64,000 nt of DNA from Astropecten irregularis (lineage: Eukaryota; Echinodermata; Asteroidea; Paxillosida; Astropectinidae). This document shows positions 35,401-40,413 of this stretch, one piece after another (within the stretch, counting starts at the first letter, position 1; each line of letters starts with the position of its first letter). The translations under genes and the position numbers were made by a program. The notes below the pieces were generated by a model. The model saw only the letters and a program-made list of their open reading frames with translations. It was not told the DNA's origin and searched no databases. The stretch lies in the NCBI GenBank assembly GCA_963971285.1, contig OZ020254.1, forward strand, positions 1,364,001-1,428,000, given 5' to 3'.

Positions 35401-36700
35401 GACGTCAATATTTGTTTGCGATGTCCCTTTAAAGCCACCATAATATTGCGCTCGGTCGGAAGGCCTACCTTTTTGGATCGCGGCCGGCGTCGCTCCACCG
35501 TTACGGTCGGTGGCTCACGGCCGGCGGCCGGCTCGGTACAGATTTCGCCGTGGGCTTGAAATGTTGCGCTCGGTCGGCACCTTTTTGGATCGCGGCCGGG
35601 TTCGTTACCGTATACGGCTCGGTACAGAACTACAGATTTGCAGTAAGAAATTGTGGTTTTTCCGCGATCCGCAGTGGAATATTCCGGTGATATTTTTACT
35701 AATATGTTCTCACTGTCCTACCGGGTATGATCATTTTTTGTGTAATTGATGACCGGATATATTTTTCAGTCCACAGCGTTAATTCCGACCACTGCGCGAT
35801 CTGTGATGAGGTGGATGATCTTTTATTCTGTTTGATCATGGATTGGGTCGGCACCGAGTAGTGTGACCTGCTAACATATTTTGTCTGTTTGTGAGACCAT
35901 TCATAAAGGAAATCATTTGATAATCTTAGCAATTTCCTTTAGTTCATGATGAAAGATTTGAATTGTCAGCGGCAGCTTGACATGGGCAAACAATGCGGAC
36001 TTAAAAAAACCCTCCTCCATACTGTATACGATATGCGTGTACACGGTATATCATGCACAGCGCACGTGTTATTCTGGGAACACCCTCCATAGGGCTGCGA
36101 GTTTGAGTTTGAAAGGTGGAACAGCCAAAACGGCATTGCGCATGACGTAATTTGGTCGAGATTGCACTGCGCACTATTCAAAATGGCCGACTGACGGCAA
36201 ACGGAGGGAATCTCGACACCTTCGGTAAGTTTTTGGTCATTTTTTCTGCAGAAAATGATCTTTCGATATTCAAAGTGGTTTTATATGACTCATTGATAAG
36301 TACCGATCAGATCCATGTAGTCAGATTTTGTGTTTGGATTTTGGAAAGTGGAAAACTAAGTGGAAACGTACTTCAGGAGTTGGCCAAAAAGGTCGTACCC
36401 ATTTTTTTGAACAAGTTTTGTCGTAACCCTAAGGTCCCAGTCCCTGGTCAGACCTAGGGTTACGATCATCGCAACTAATGTAGGTAGGCCTAAGTTACTT
36501 TTCAAATAGTAGTTTCCTTTATAGTTTTAGGACCCGTTAACCCACAATCCCCGGTACAATTTCCTTGCCTACTTGTTGCTATAGTTTTAGGAACCACTTG
36601 TCCACAATTACCATATTTTTAGACTTACATAATGTTTGGTGGGATATCTCCTTTTCTGAATGTCATCAATCAGAGCATCTTGAACTGTTCGCTTTCCCAT
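9969..36700 (-). CDS. SH3PXD2: SH3PXD2 / Tks adaptor: PX domain plus four SH3 domains (complete, 13 exons, 645 aa)
   Basis: Exons on the minus strand: 36700-36629, 27024-26944, 24810-24735, 23105-23029, 21710-21616, 20397-20375, 19942-19811, 19154-19053, 18843-18726, 17857-17697, 16787-16726, 11412-11281, 10775-9969. All phases agree and the CDS totals 1,938 nt with a TAG stop at 9971-9969. The order is an N-terminal PX domain, then SH3-1, SH3-2, SH3-3, a Pro/Ser-rich linker and SH3-4, which ends the protein. This matches the Tks4/Tks5 family of scaffolds for podosomes and invadopodia and of NADPH-oxidase organisers; family knowledge places it at the cell cortex, bound to phosphoinositides through PX. 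At 645 residues it is shorter than human Tks4 and Tks5, mostly in the linkers. Intron 1 (about 9.6 kb) holds the large Foldback-like element. Four SH3 domains favour SH3PXD2 over NCF1 (p47phox), which has two. Confidence 0.93.
10927..11216 (-). mobile_element. S2 tRNA-derived SINE copy
   Basis: Reverse copy with CTCCCTGGGGAGTATACAGC, GTACCTATTTACTCCTGGGT and GCATCTTGCCCAAGGGACC. In an SH3PXD2 intron. Confidence 0.75.
11655..12235 (-). mobile_element. Decayed LINE fragment (reverse transcriptase 3' end, CR1/L2-like)
   Basis: Three minus-strand frames together show the usual end of a non-LTR reverse transcriptase: NFGVIF, then SFIISRLDYCNSL, RLQKLVTRL, LHWLPIKHHVSFK and SPSYLSDLLTLYQP. Frame changes separate the pieces, so the copy is inactive. 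The motif order (SRLDYCNSLL, LHWLPI, PYLSDLL) is typical of the CR1/L2 group. It lies in the SH3PXD2 intron between exons 11 and 12. Confidence 0.85.
12345..12640 (+). mobile_element. S1 tRNA-derived SINE copy
   Basis: AAATGATCCTTGGGATATAG, CTGCCAAACAAACAAAGATA, GACACCACCAACATAGGG and a TTTGAATCCCGCTCCAGTC B-box region. Confidence 0.7.
12957..13149. mobile_element. Tc1/mariner-type MITE (TA flanks)
   Basis: Ends CAGTCAAACGCAACTATAAC and TATAGTGGCGTTCCACTG with TA outside. The inner TATAACGAACATTC and TTCGCTAAAGCC parts are typical of pogo/Tigger-like MITEs. Confidence 0.8.
13775..13941. mobile_element. Foldback MITE, 167 bp
   Basis: About 60-bp arms: TACGGGCGATTCACAATAGC facing CTGTTGTGAATCGCCCGTA, continuing through GTTGGCCAATCACAATGT. 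Confidence 0.8.
14361..16052. mobile_element. Non-autonomous DNA element, about 1.7 kb, with about 60-bp inverted ends
   Basis: Left end ATATGTGACCCAATGGAGC and right end CTGCATTGGGTCACATAT are inverted; similarity continues through GAGGTAAATCCCCCA into GAGTTAT. No transposase frame is visible. The interior holds a direct duplication (about 15303-15510 and 15569-15800). No target duplication was clear. It lies in an SH3PXD2 intron. Confidence 0.7.
15303..15800 (+). repeat. Diverged tandem duplication, unit about 265 bp
   Basis: Two copies share ACAAAAATTCCCACGCTAAA, GTTTTCTGACATGGTTC and CATTATTCGCACACA-like blocks with many single differences. It lies inside the 14361-16052 element. Confidence 0.75.
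16873..17169. mobile_element. MITE, about 297 bp, TA flanks
   Basis: Ends AAAGGCTGATTCATACTCGC and GCGAGTATAAACTAGCCTTT. If the element starts at AAGGC, TA is duplicated on both sides. In an SH3PXD2 intron. Confidence 0.75.
17549..17682. mobile_element. E-family MITE (GGGTCGATTTCAC ends)
   Basis: Inverted ends ACAATTTCACGAAGCCCTA and GTTTGGTGAAATCGATCC around a centre with GGGCTGCAATGCATCC. It ends 15 bp from the SH3PXD2 exon 17697-17857. Confidence 0.78.
17697..18843 (-). CDS. SH3PXD2: SH3-2 of SH3PXD2 and following linker
   Basis: Exon 18843-18726 carries HYITNSSYKAQQEDEVSFET through GWWMV; exon 17857-17697 completes the fold with YQDKVGWVPATFLQVY. The Ser codon at the junction is made by AG plus C. 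The linker after it (VDVAASAPTQRIGNVMNLSD) continues into the 62-nt exon 16787-16726, which is rich in Pro, Arg and Thr (SKPTPPRRNTVR) and looks unstructured. Confidence 0.9.
17890..18245 (+). repeat. Minisatellite of TTTCACAATCTTCCACAAC units
   Basis: About eight irregular units of roughly 40-50 bp that alternate AACATCTCGAACAAAGCTC and CATACCAAACA segments. In an SH3PXD2 intron. Confidence 0.8.
18246..18725. other. Intron sequence without recognised content
   Basis: Nothing recognised; ordinary intron of SH3PXD2. Confidence 0.6.
19053..19942 (-). CDS. SH3PXD2: SH3-1 of SH3PXD2 (two exons)
   Basis: Exon 19942-19811 gives PYIVIADYKKKQKNEVDLFR (ALYDY-like strand plus RT loop) and ends with a donor inside the codon before WW. 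Exon 19154-19053 gives WWFINSRDNQGWAPATFL, with the conserved WW pair, G-W-A-P and the final F-L. The intron therefore splits SH3-1 just before the WW motif. Reading through the donor instead of splicing would give WCIRF and lose the second Trp, which supports the splice. The acidic tail GDEQEDTIIES leads into SH3-2. Confidence 0.9.
20398..21278. other. Intron sequence without recognised content
   Basis: SH3PXD2 intron. A weak inverted pair (ACACGGCTGTGGCTAGG and AGCCACAGCCAGG) lies at 20626-20710; nothing else. Confidence 0.6.
21279..21510 (-). mobile_element. A-family MITE
   Basis: Body in reverse orientation between GGGGGTTTTCGAAATGGAGG and a degraded TTTTTAAACCCCC end. In an SH3PXD2 intron. 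Confidence 0.8.
21616..36700 (-). CDS. SH3PXD2: PX-domain exons of SH3PXD2 (exons 1-5)
   Basis: Exon 1 starts at an ATG at 36700 (MGKRTVQDALIDDIQKRRYP) and ends in KHY. Exon 2 supplies VYVIHVSWSDGS and the RRYSNFF motif, the basic R-R-Y/F-S patch that contacts phosphoinositide phosphate in PX domains. Exon 3 has KLLSLFPEEGG and IPFLPG. Exon 4 has GRSQVRDVASKRL and NEYCQ. Exon 5 has LLVRLPPKVSES and VLQFF. The order and motifs match the Tks PX fold from first strand to last helix, about residues 4-125. The start is chosen because it is in frame with the PX strand and is followed by a good donor (TAT/GTAAGT). A 23-nt microexon (20397-20375) joins PX to SH3-1. Confidence 0.92.
21806..22265. mobile_element. 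MITE, about 460 bp
   Basis: Ends AAGGTACATTCAGACAGCGT and GCTGTCTGAACGTTCCCTT. The interior is dense in AAAACCGATCGGTTTTA-like short palindromes. Confidence 0.75.
22795..22920 (+). repeat. D-family repeat, two units
   Basis: Two nested units with ATCCT(A/G)GTAGGATC-type cores; followed by TTTTGGCTGATGAGCAG, which other copies share. In an SH3PXD2 intron. Confidence 0.7.
23559..23640 (+). repeat. 18-bp tandem repeat, 4.5 copies
   Basis: ATTCTATGTCAGGTCCAC repeated without change. Confidence 0.92.
23703..23921 (-). mobile_element. B-family MITE
   Basis: Ends GGGTCTTTCGGAAATGGGGC and GGTTTCAAAAAGGCCC; body GGGCTTGAGATACATGGCGA. Confidence 0.82.
24370..24548 (-). mobile_element. C-family MITE, 5' truncated
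   Basis: It has TGTGGCTGTTTTTCACTG, GTTACTGTATCTTTCTTGAT and ACCAAAGTATGA. In an SH3PXD2 intron. Confidence 0.75.
24855..24965 (-). mobile_element. S2 SINE, 3' part
   Basis: TTTTCCCTGGTCATCGGGCC and CTCAATTCCCTGGGTATTAT match the tail of the 57285 copy. Confidence 0.7.
25195..25300 (+). repeat. Purine-rich AAAG/AAAT simple repeat
   Basis: AAATAAAGAAAGAAAGAAAA-type run in an SH3PXD2 intron. Confidence 0.85.
25785..26035 (+). mobile_element. S1 tRNA-derived SINE, best copy
   Basis: The tRNA-like part has an A box (TAGCTTAGTTGGTAGAGTG) at about 25937 and a B box (GGTTTAAATCCCGCT) at about 25985, the Pol III promoter of a tRNA. The head has CCACAAGGGAATTTGACTG. The anticodon arm is degraded, so it is not a working tRNA gene. 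Confidence 0.78.
26355..26529. mobile_element. MITE, about 175 bp
   Basis: Ends ACAATAGGGCTCCGCGCT and AGCGCGGAGCCCTATTGT are perfectly inverted over 18 bp. In an SH3PXD2 intron. Confidence 0.8.
26750..26870 (-). repeat. D-family repeat, reverse, core lost
   Basis: It has CTGCAAACTGCTCATCAG, ATGACCTGAAATAT and GGGCCTGACGTTTTGA; the hairpin core is missing. Confidence 0.65.
28200..28208. repeat. Left 9-bp target site duplication (ATGTAGGTA)
   Basis: Direct repeat matching 36478-36486 exactly, abutting the left end of the Foldback-like element. Confidence 0.88.
28209..28603 (+). repeat. Outer module of left terminal inverted repeat
   Basis: It pairs with 36083-36477 with only isolated mismatches. 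The first about 60 bp contain a second inverted repeat (GTAACCCTAGGTC facing GACCTTAGGGTTAC), so the tip can form its own hairpin. The module carries an outward-facing open frame of 101 codons (28534-28229, minus) that is also present in the right copy. Confidence 0.88.
29184..29712 (+). repeat. Inner tandem array of the left inverted repeat (about 54-bp palindromic units)
   Basis: About nine units. Each opens with AAGTCG and closes with CGACTT, and holds a 12-bp subrepeat (AATATTGACGCC) twice or more. Each unit can therefore fold alone. The array starts after a GGTGGCTTTAAAGGGACATC junction that is also found at the far end of the right array, and stops at ACCCACTCAGGCGTGAATTT. Confidence 0.9.
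30580..31049. repeat. 470-bp foldback made of 17-bp units
   Basis: The left arm repeats ACAGGTCGACCGGTGAG and one-base variants; the right arm is its reverse complement. The ends are GTCAGACAAGTCGACCGG and its complement (CTTGTCTGAC). The centre (about 30817-30884) is itself inverted (TGTATCGAAGC facing GCTTTGATACA). The left arm has more units than the right. It lies inside the 8.3-kb element. No clear target duplication was found, so it may be a nested insertion or a part of the element. Confidence 0.85.
31050..32093. other. AT-rich interior of the Foldback-like element
   Basis: Only a short TACATGTACATGACATGTAC repeat near 31141 was noticed. No coding signal. Confidence 0.6.
32094..32330. 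mobile_element. Foldback MITE inside the 8.3-kb element
   Basis: Ends AGAAGGTAGGTTTGCGGTGA and TCACCGCAAACCTACCTTCT, with an inner CAGAGTGACTGAGGATAAAC palindromic core. 8690-8800 shows a related GGTTTGCGGAAACACCATGT sequence. Confidence 0.78.
32527..34644 (-). CDS. Possible three-exon small gene inside the Foldback-like element
   Basis: Exon 1 (34644-34627) is ATG plus five codons (METENR) with donor CGG/GTAAAT. Exon 2 (33364-33256) begins VTSSMIPSMSDDELKSLGVL and ends ELKRQCQQAV with donor GTAG/GTGAGT. A candidate exon 3 (32588-32527) gives VMRTVHQRIEGVQEQ and stops in frame. Phases (0, then 1) agree, giving about 62 residues. The segment I-P-x-M-S-D-D-E-L-K-x-L-G-V resembles a SAM-type or similar short helical domain (the D-E-L-x-x-L-G pattern); that is a visual match only. 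All exons lie within the 8.3-kb element, so this could be an element-borne gene or a host gene caught in it. Exon 3 is the weakest part. Confidence 0.38.
33900..34081. repeat. Inverted-end repeat with CAACAAAG-rich centre
   Basis: GCTGGTCATGTCGTCCCC faces GGGGTGACATGACCAGC. The middle repeats short CCCCAACAAAGTCG and TTTGTTGGGG blocks. Inside the 8.3-kb element. Confidence 0.7.
34811..35447 (-). repeat. Inner tandem array of the right inverted repeat (about 54-bp palindromic units)
   Basis: Mirror of 29184-29712 with the same inner boundary (TTCACGCCTGAGTGGGTTT) and the same outer junction. It is about 108 bp longer, which is two units. Single units differ by small changes in the spacer between CGACTT and AAGTCG (GGGGCCC, GAGGCC, GGGGTAA). 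Confidence 0.9.
36083..36477 (-). repeat. Outer module of right terminal inverted repeat
   Basis: Mirror of 28209-28603. Its 101-codon open frame (36152-36457, plus) differs from the left copy by one residue near its start (VEI against VEM). The frame includes a donor-like GGTAAGTT near 36222. Similarity to the left end stops sharply at the CCTATGGAGGG point. Confidence 0.88.
36478..36486. repeat. Right 9-bp target site duplication (ATGTAGGTA)
   Basis: Direct repeat matching 28200-28208 exactly, abutting the right end of the Foldback-like element. Confidence 0.88.
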
Positions 36701-37541
36701 CTTTGTAGTAATTCACAGCAAGAGTACGTCCAGTCCACGAGGAGAGTGTTTGATGAATAAATTACAGCATTGTCAAATAAAAAAACAACCAAAATCTTCA
36801 GACCCGGATAGAATTGTTGTTTTTGGGGGAAGAGAAATCGCCTAGTCACGTAGGCAGGGAACCTTCACAACAACACGCCGTTCGACTCAGGAAAAGTCCG
36901 CGCCTATGTAATCAAATCGAACTGATGAATCATCATAAATGATCATGCCGCGCTGGCGACGAATGCTGTTACAGAAAAATGATATTAATGTTTGCTATCC
37001 ACACCTTCCTTCACCGACCACACATGAGTGAACAGGACAGAAATCGCATTAAGTACGCACCAATTCTTCGAGCTAGATCATGATATGATGTCAGACAGAT
37101 CAGTGTTGTGGAAAATCAACTCTACCACCAATTGCCATACAGCAGGTGTTTACTTCCGTGTTTTCACAAGAGGGCGCTATTGCAAACAAACCGTGTCAGA
37201 TGCAGAGTGGCTTGCAGTGCTTTTGTCCTTCGAGGCTACGGCTACGATTGGTTTCCTGCAGTGAGCGAAGCCATAGCTGTTGATGAGCGCGCGTTTAAAA
37301 TGTCATTTGATAGAAAACTGTGCAGCTAGCTGTGTCGATGACACTGAGTGTGTTATCTATTCCAATTCCTGCATTCTCCTAAGGTATGTAAACCATCGAT
37401 GGTGGTAAGAATGTTTGCAAAGATTCGATGTGTTTTGAAATTTTGGGATGGCCGTAGAAATTTACCACACACATTTTAACTTAACGACCGCCAGCAAAAC
37501 ACTTGTTTTTAGTTGTTGATTGAAATTCTTTAATTCAGTCC

Positions 37542-37710
37542 CCAGGCCATAAGCCTTATCGCAAATACCGCCTGGTTGATTTTGGACAATGGTGGAAAGG
37601 CACCATGGGAAGGAAAAAGGGGCATATTTTGTCCCTTTTCCCTTCCCACAGTGCCTTTTGACTATTGTCCAAAATTAACCAGGCGGTATTGGCGATAAGG
37701 CTTAGGCCCT
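37542..37710. mobile_element. Foldback MITE, about 169 bp
   Basis: CCATAAGCCTTATCGC and GCGATAAGGCTTAGG ends, with arms extending through ACCGCCTGGTT and GACAATGGT; a short GGAAAAAGGGGCATATTTT-type centre. Confidence 0.8.
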
Positions 37711-37827
37711 ATAGAGTTTGTGTACGGGGGACCACAGGCACAGCGCACTGGATATAAGTCCACTCTATCTCAGCTCTGTTTTGTTGGTAGTGGTACCCAG
37801 CTCTACAGGAATTCATGAGTAAACCAA

Positions 37828-38061
37828 CTCACCTAAATACGACCCTTTATCTGTTGGGTCTGGGTACCAGCTAACCGGAGCTGGACTAATCTCCAGGAAT
37901 GCTGCATTGTCCGAGCCCGCGTATGGAAACCTTTTGGAATCTTCTAACGTCACTTTTGACACCTGTACACAAACCCTATGGGACTGACCCAACGTCCACG
38001 ACAGCGACAGGCCGTTTTGAAATAAAAAAATGGCTGCCGCTGTAGCTTCGAAGTGTATCAT
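37828..38061 (-). CDS. Possible orphan first coding exon
   Basis: An open frame of 78 codons starts at ATG 38061 (MIHFEATAAAIFLF) and ends at a good donor, TTAG/GTGAGT, in phase 1. It contains SLSWTLGQSHRVCVQVSK and ISPAPVSWYPDPTDKGSYL, which read like real protein rather than translated spacer, and no repeat covers it. No downstream exon was found on the minus strand, and it does not join the first Tks exon in frame. It may belong to a gene interleaved with Tks, to an alternative 5' exon, or be chance. Confidence 0.3.
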
Positions 38062-38252
38062 TGTATGTCAAAAACACCCCGTAAAACTCACTTTTCAGAT
38101 TTGAGAACCCAGTTCTGCAAAGCTGACGTTAAAGTTCATCAACTTGCATCCAGTAATTAAGTTACTCTTATTAACATGTTAAAGGAAATTTATACTTTTT
38201 CCATATTTTTTCATCAGTGCAATTCTTCCCTATGTTGACAGTGAATGCAAAT

Positions 38253-38326
38253 TAGTTGCGATGATCGTAACCCTTGGACTGGGACCAGTCCCCATGTCAG
38301 ACCAAGGGTTACGATCATCGCAACTG
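38253..38326. mobile_element. 74-bp miniature relative of the Foldback-like element
   Basis: Almost entirely two inverted ends, TAGTTGCGATGATCGTAACC and its complement, with a short centre (GGACTGGGACCAGTCC). Flanking 9-mers AATGCAAAT and AATCCTAAA match at six of nine positions, as an aged 9-bp duplication might. It lies 110 bp before the CARD start codon. Confidence 0.75.
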
Positions 38327-38435
38327 AATCCTAAATTCCTATAATATAAATTTCATTGCAGATATATCAAAAGCCATTTTCCTCTTGGGGATCTTCAGAA
38401 GGGGTACCCGCATAAGTCGAGTGAGACGCGCTGCG

Positions 38436-40251
38436 ATGGACGGGGCCGACAGATACCGTCTAGATCAAATCCGGGACTTTGTTGTGGTCAACCTCGATGC
38501 CAGTTATGTGGTGGACCACCTTATCCAAGAAGAAGTGATAGAGCCTTTCCATGATGAACAAATCAGAGCTGAAAGAACACCTAGAGTAAGTTCTCAACTC
38601 TCAAGGCAGTTTGTTTGCTGTTGATTCAGCTATTAGTGAATCAGGAACAACCCCTGTGGTCGATTTCACGAAGCCCCACGATCGACCAAAGTCGTAACTC
38701 GGGTTACAAAAGAAAACCTGTCGTATCCTTCGTAGGGCCGCAATGCATCATAAGTCCTACAATTGATAGTAAGTTACGATGAGTTTGGTGAAATCGACCC
38801 ACTGGACCAAGTTTATCTTCCCAAACTTGTCTCCAAATCTGGCGCTGAGCAGTTATCCCTCGATGGAGCATTTAAAAAATGTTTTGACATGGGAACAAGT
38901 TGGGCTGTAGAGCAGCCAGGGGTTGATTATACCAAACTCATCGTAGCTTACTTACCATAAATCGTAGGAATTATCATGCATTGCAGCCCTATGTAGAATA
39001 CAATGAGTTATCCTTCATAATTCAAGTTACGATCGATTGCAGGGCTTCATGAAGTTGACTTTGGGTTGGACTTGGACTAGTTTCAGTTGTGGTGGATTCT
39101 CCAATCCAAGGCACTGGACAAAGCATGCTGATGTTAAATAAAACAACATACATTTCACATTTACACAGATGTATAACGTGTGGCATTATTTAGTTTACAA
39201 TTGAATTCATTTTTTTTTTGCACAGCGAAGAACTGAAGTACTACTAGACATCTTACTCGATGGCAACCGGCCACGAAACTCCTTGAAAGATTTTCGACAG
39301 GCCTTACAGAGGAACCACGGGTTCATCGTTGAGAAGCTTGATGCCGTGGAGGTCCCAGATCACGGCACGGCACCTTGGGCTCCTCCGGGCCTAGGTAAGT
39401 CCTTGGAATTGACCTTTGAACCCAGAGTGCCATGATCCATGACCTTCGAACATCCATGGAGGAAATGGCATACAACACCATGGAAAAACAGTGTTTAGGG
39501 TCAACGTATCCTGGGGTCGATTTCACCAAACTCATCGTAACTTACTATCAATCTTAAGACTTGTGATGCATTGCAGCCCCATGTAGGATACAATGGTTTT
39601 CTTCTTTCGTAACTTGAGTCACGATCGATTGTAGGGCTTCGTGAAATCGACCCCTGAACATTTGTCGGCAGGCATGCCACTTTTCCTCGGATCAGCTGAT
39701 TTCCTTGTTTTTCTCATCACAGTCATACCATTGAAAATAAAAAAAATCCTGCCCAAAGTTTTGTAAAGATTGGAATTTCGTGGAGCTTGTCGAGGATCAA
39801 CAATACAGTGGAATGCTGCTGTAAAAAACATGGAAGGATCTACGGATATTGTTCATTATAGTGATTGTCCTTTATAGCAATTTAAACAACAATGGGTGTT
39901 TTGTGCACAAAGCTGGGAGCCAAGAATGACGTTCGTAGTTCGTTTATTGCGATGTTCGTTATAGCTGCGTTCCACTGTAAATGTCACATTTTGAATTTGT
40001 CCACTAATTCCAGAGTACAATATTTATTAATATCTGTTTGTTTTTGGTTTGAAGGTGGAATGCGCACAGCAGCTGATGCAGTTCAGAATGCAGCTGCAGC
40101 TAGAGTGATAACTGACACCACCACAAACAGGGGCATCACCAGGACAACGACAACAAACCGCAACACTGCAACACATACCCACACTACTGTCAGCGGCAAT
40201 AACAATCTTGTTATCATTGGAGGCAATAAAACATCCATCAACTACCACTGA
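38436..40251 (+). CDS. CARD-domain protein with Thr/Asn-rich tail (three exons, 171 aa)
   Basis: Exons 38436-38585, 39226-39394 and 40055-40251, with donors AGA/GTAAGT and CTAG/GTAAGT and acceptors CACAG and GAAG; phases 0 and 1 agree and TGA is at 40249-40251. Residues about 8-88 read as a CARD-type death fold: IRDFVVVNLDASYVVDHLIQ, then HDEQIRAERTPR, VLLDILLDGNRP, DFRQALQ and HGFIVEKL. The pattern (L-x-x-D-H-L, R-x-x-LL-D-x-L) resembles adaptor CARDs such as RAIDD or RIPK2-type. An Ala-rich segment (110-123), a Thr/Arg/Asn/His tract (124-153) and a final SGNNNLVIIGGNKTSIN follow. The ATG has a good context (GCGATGG) and is the first in frame after a stop at 38325. An acceptor-like TTTCATTGCAG just before it suggests a 5' non-coding exon. 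The likely role is a small adaptor in apoptosis or innate immune signalling. Confidence 0.8.
38658..38800. mobile_element. E-family MITE in CARD intron 1
   Basis: Ends GGTCGATTTCACGAAGCCCC and TTTGGTGAAATCGACCC; CTG lies just outside on both sides. Confidence 0.82.
38919..39060. mobile_element. E-family MITE, diverged, in CARD intron 1
   Basis: GGGTTGATTATACCAAACTC to CAGGGCTTCATGAAGTTGAC with the shared GCATTGCAGCCCTA centre; about 120 bp from the preceding copy. Confidence 0.72.
39513..39654. mobile_element. E-family MITE in CARD intron 2
   Basis: Ends GGGGTCGATTTCACCAAACT and GCTTCGTGAAATCGACCCC, CTG outside each. Confidence 0.85.
39804..39979. mobile_element. Tc1/mariner-type MITE (TA flanks) in CARD intron 2
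   Basis: Ends CAGTGGAATGCTGCTGTA and TATAGCTGCGTTCCACTG with TA outside; same family as 12957-13149. Confidence 0.8.
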
Positions 40252-40413
40252 CGAATTATTAAAACCAAAAGCATGGTATGTTTGTATAATTTGAAAGCTG
40301 CATTGTGTAGCTTTTTCTTTCGAGGTCGTGTAAAACCTACTGGAAAACAAATAAGAAAGTTCAATATTGTTTGGTCAGTTGGCCTGTGATTAAACTGCCC
40401 ATTTTATATATTA

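Larger units (their letters stand above)
28209..36477. mobile_element. Foldback-like DNA transposon, 8,269 bp, with 9-bp target duplication
   Basis: The ends are exact inverted repeats beginning TAGTTGCGATGATCGTAACC and ending in its complement. ATGTAGGTA stands directly outside both ends (28200-28208 and 36478-36486), a perfect 9-bp target site duplication. The outer 395 bp of each end (28209-28603 and 36083-36477) match with no net length change; the next about 580-640 bp are diverged; inner arrays of palindromic units follow (29184-29712 and 34811-35447). Long modular inverted repeats made partly of tandem arrays plus a 9-bp duplication recall Drosophila FB elements, which are mobilised by a Mutator-like transposase. 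No transposase was seen, so this copy is probably non-autonomous. The near-identical ends and perfect duplication suggest recent insertion. It sits in intron 1 of SH3PXD2. Confidence 0.88.
27556..36612. mobile_element. Older inverted-repeat element interrupted by the Foldback-like element
   Basis: The left end (GGTAATTTGTGGACAAGTG, 27556 on) and right end (CCACTTGTCCACAATTACC, ending 36612) are inverted. Both arms carry the GGACAAGTGGTTCC and CTATAGTTTTAGG modules seen at 5192-5695. Removing the 8,269-bp insert and one 9-bp repeat leaves about 780 bp. It is diverged and therefore older than the insert. Confidence 0.7.

Noticed and set aside
9969-36700. Assignment as NCF1 (p47phox)
   Set aside because: p47phox has two SH3 domains; four SH3 domains with a terminal one match SH3PXD2.
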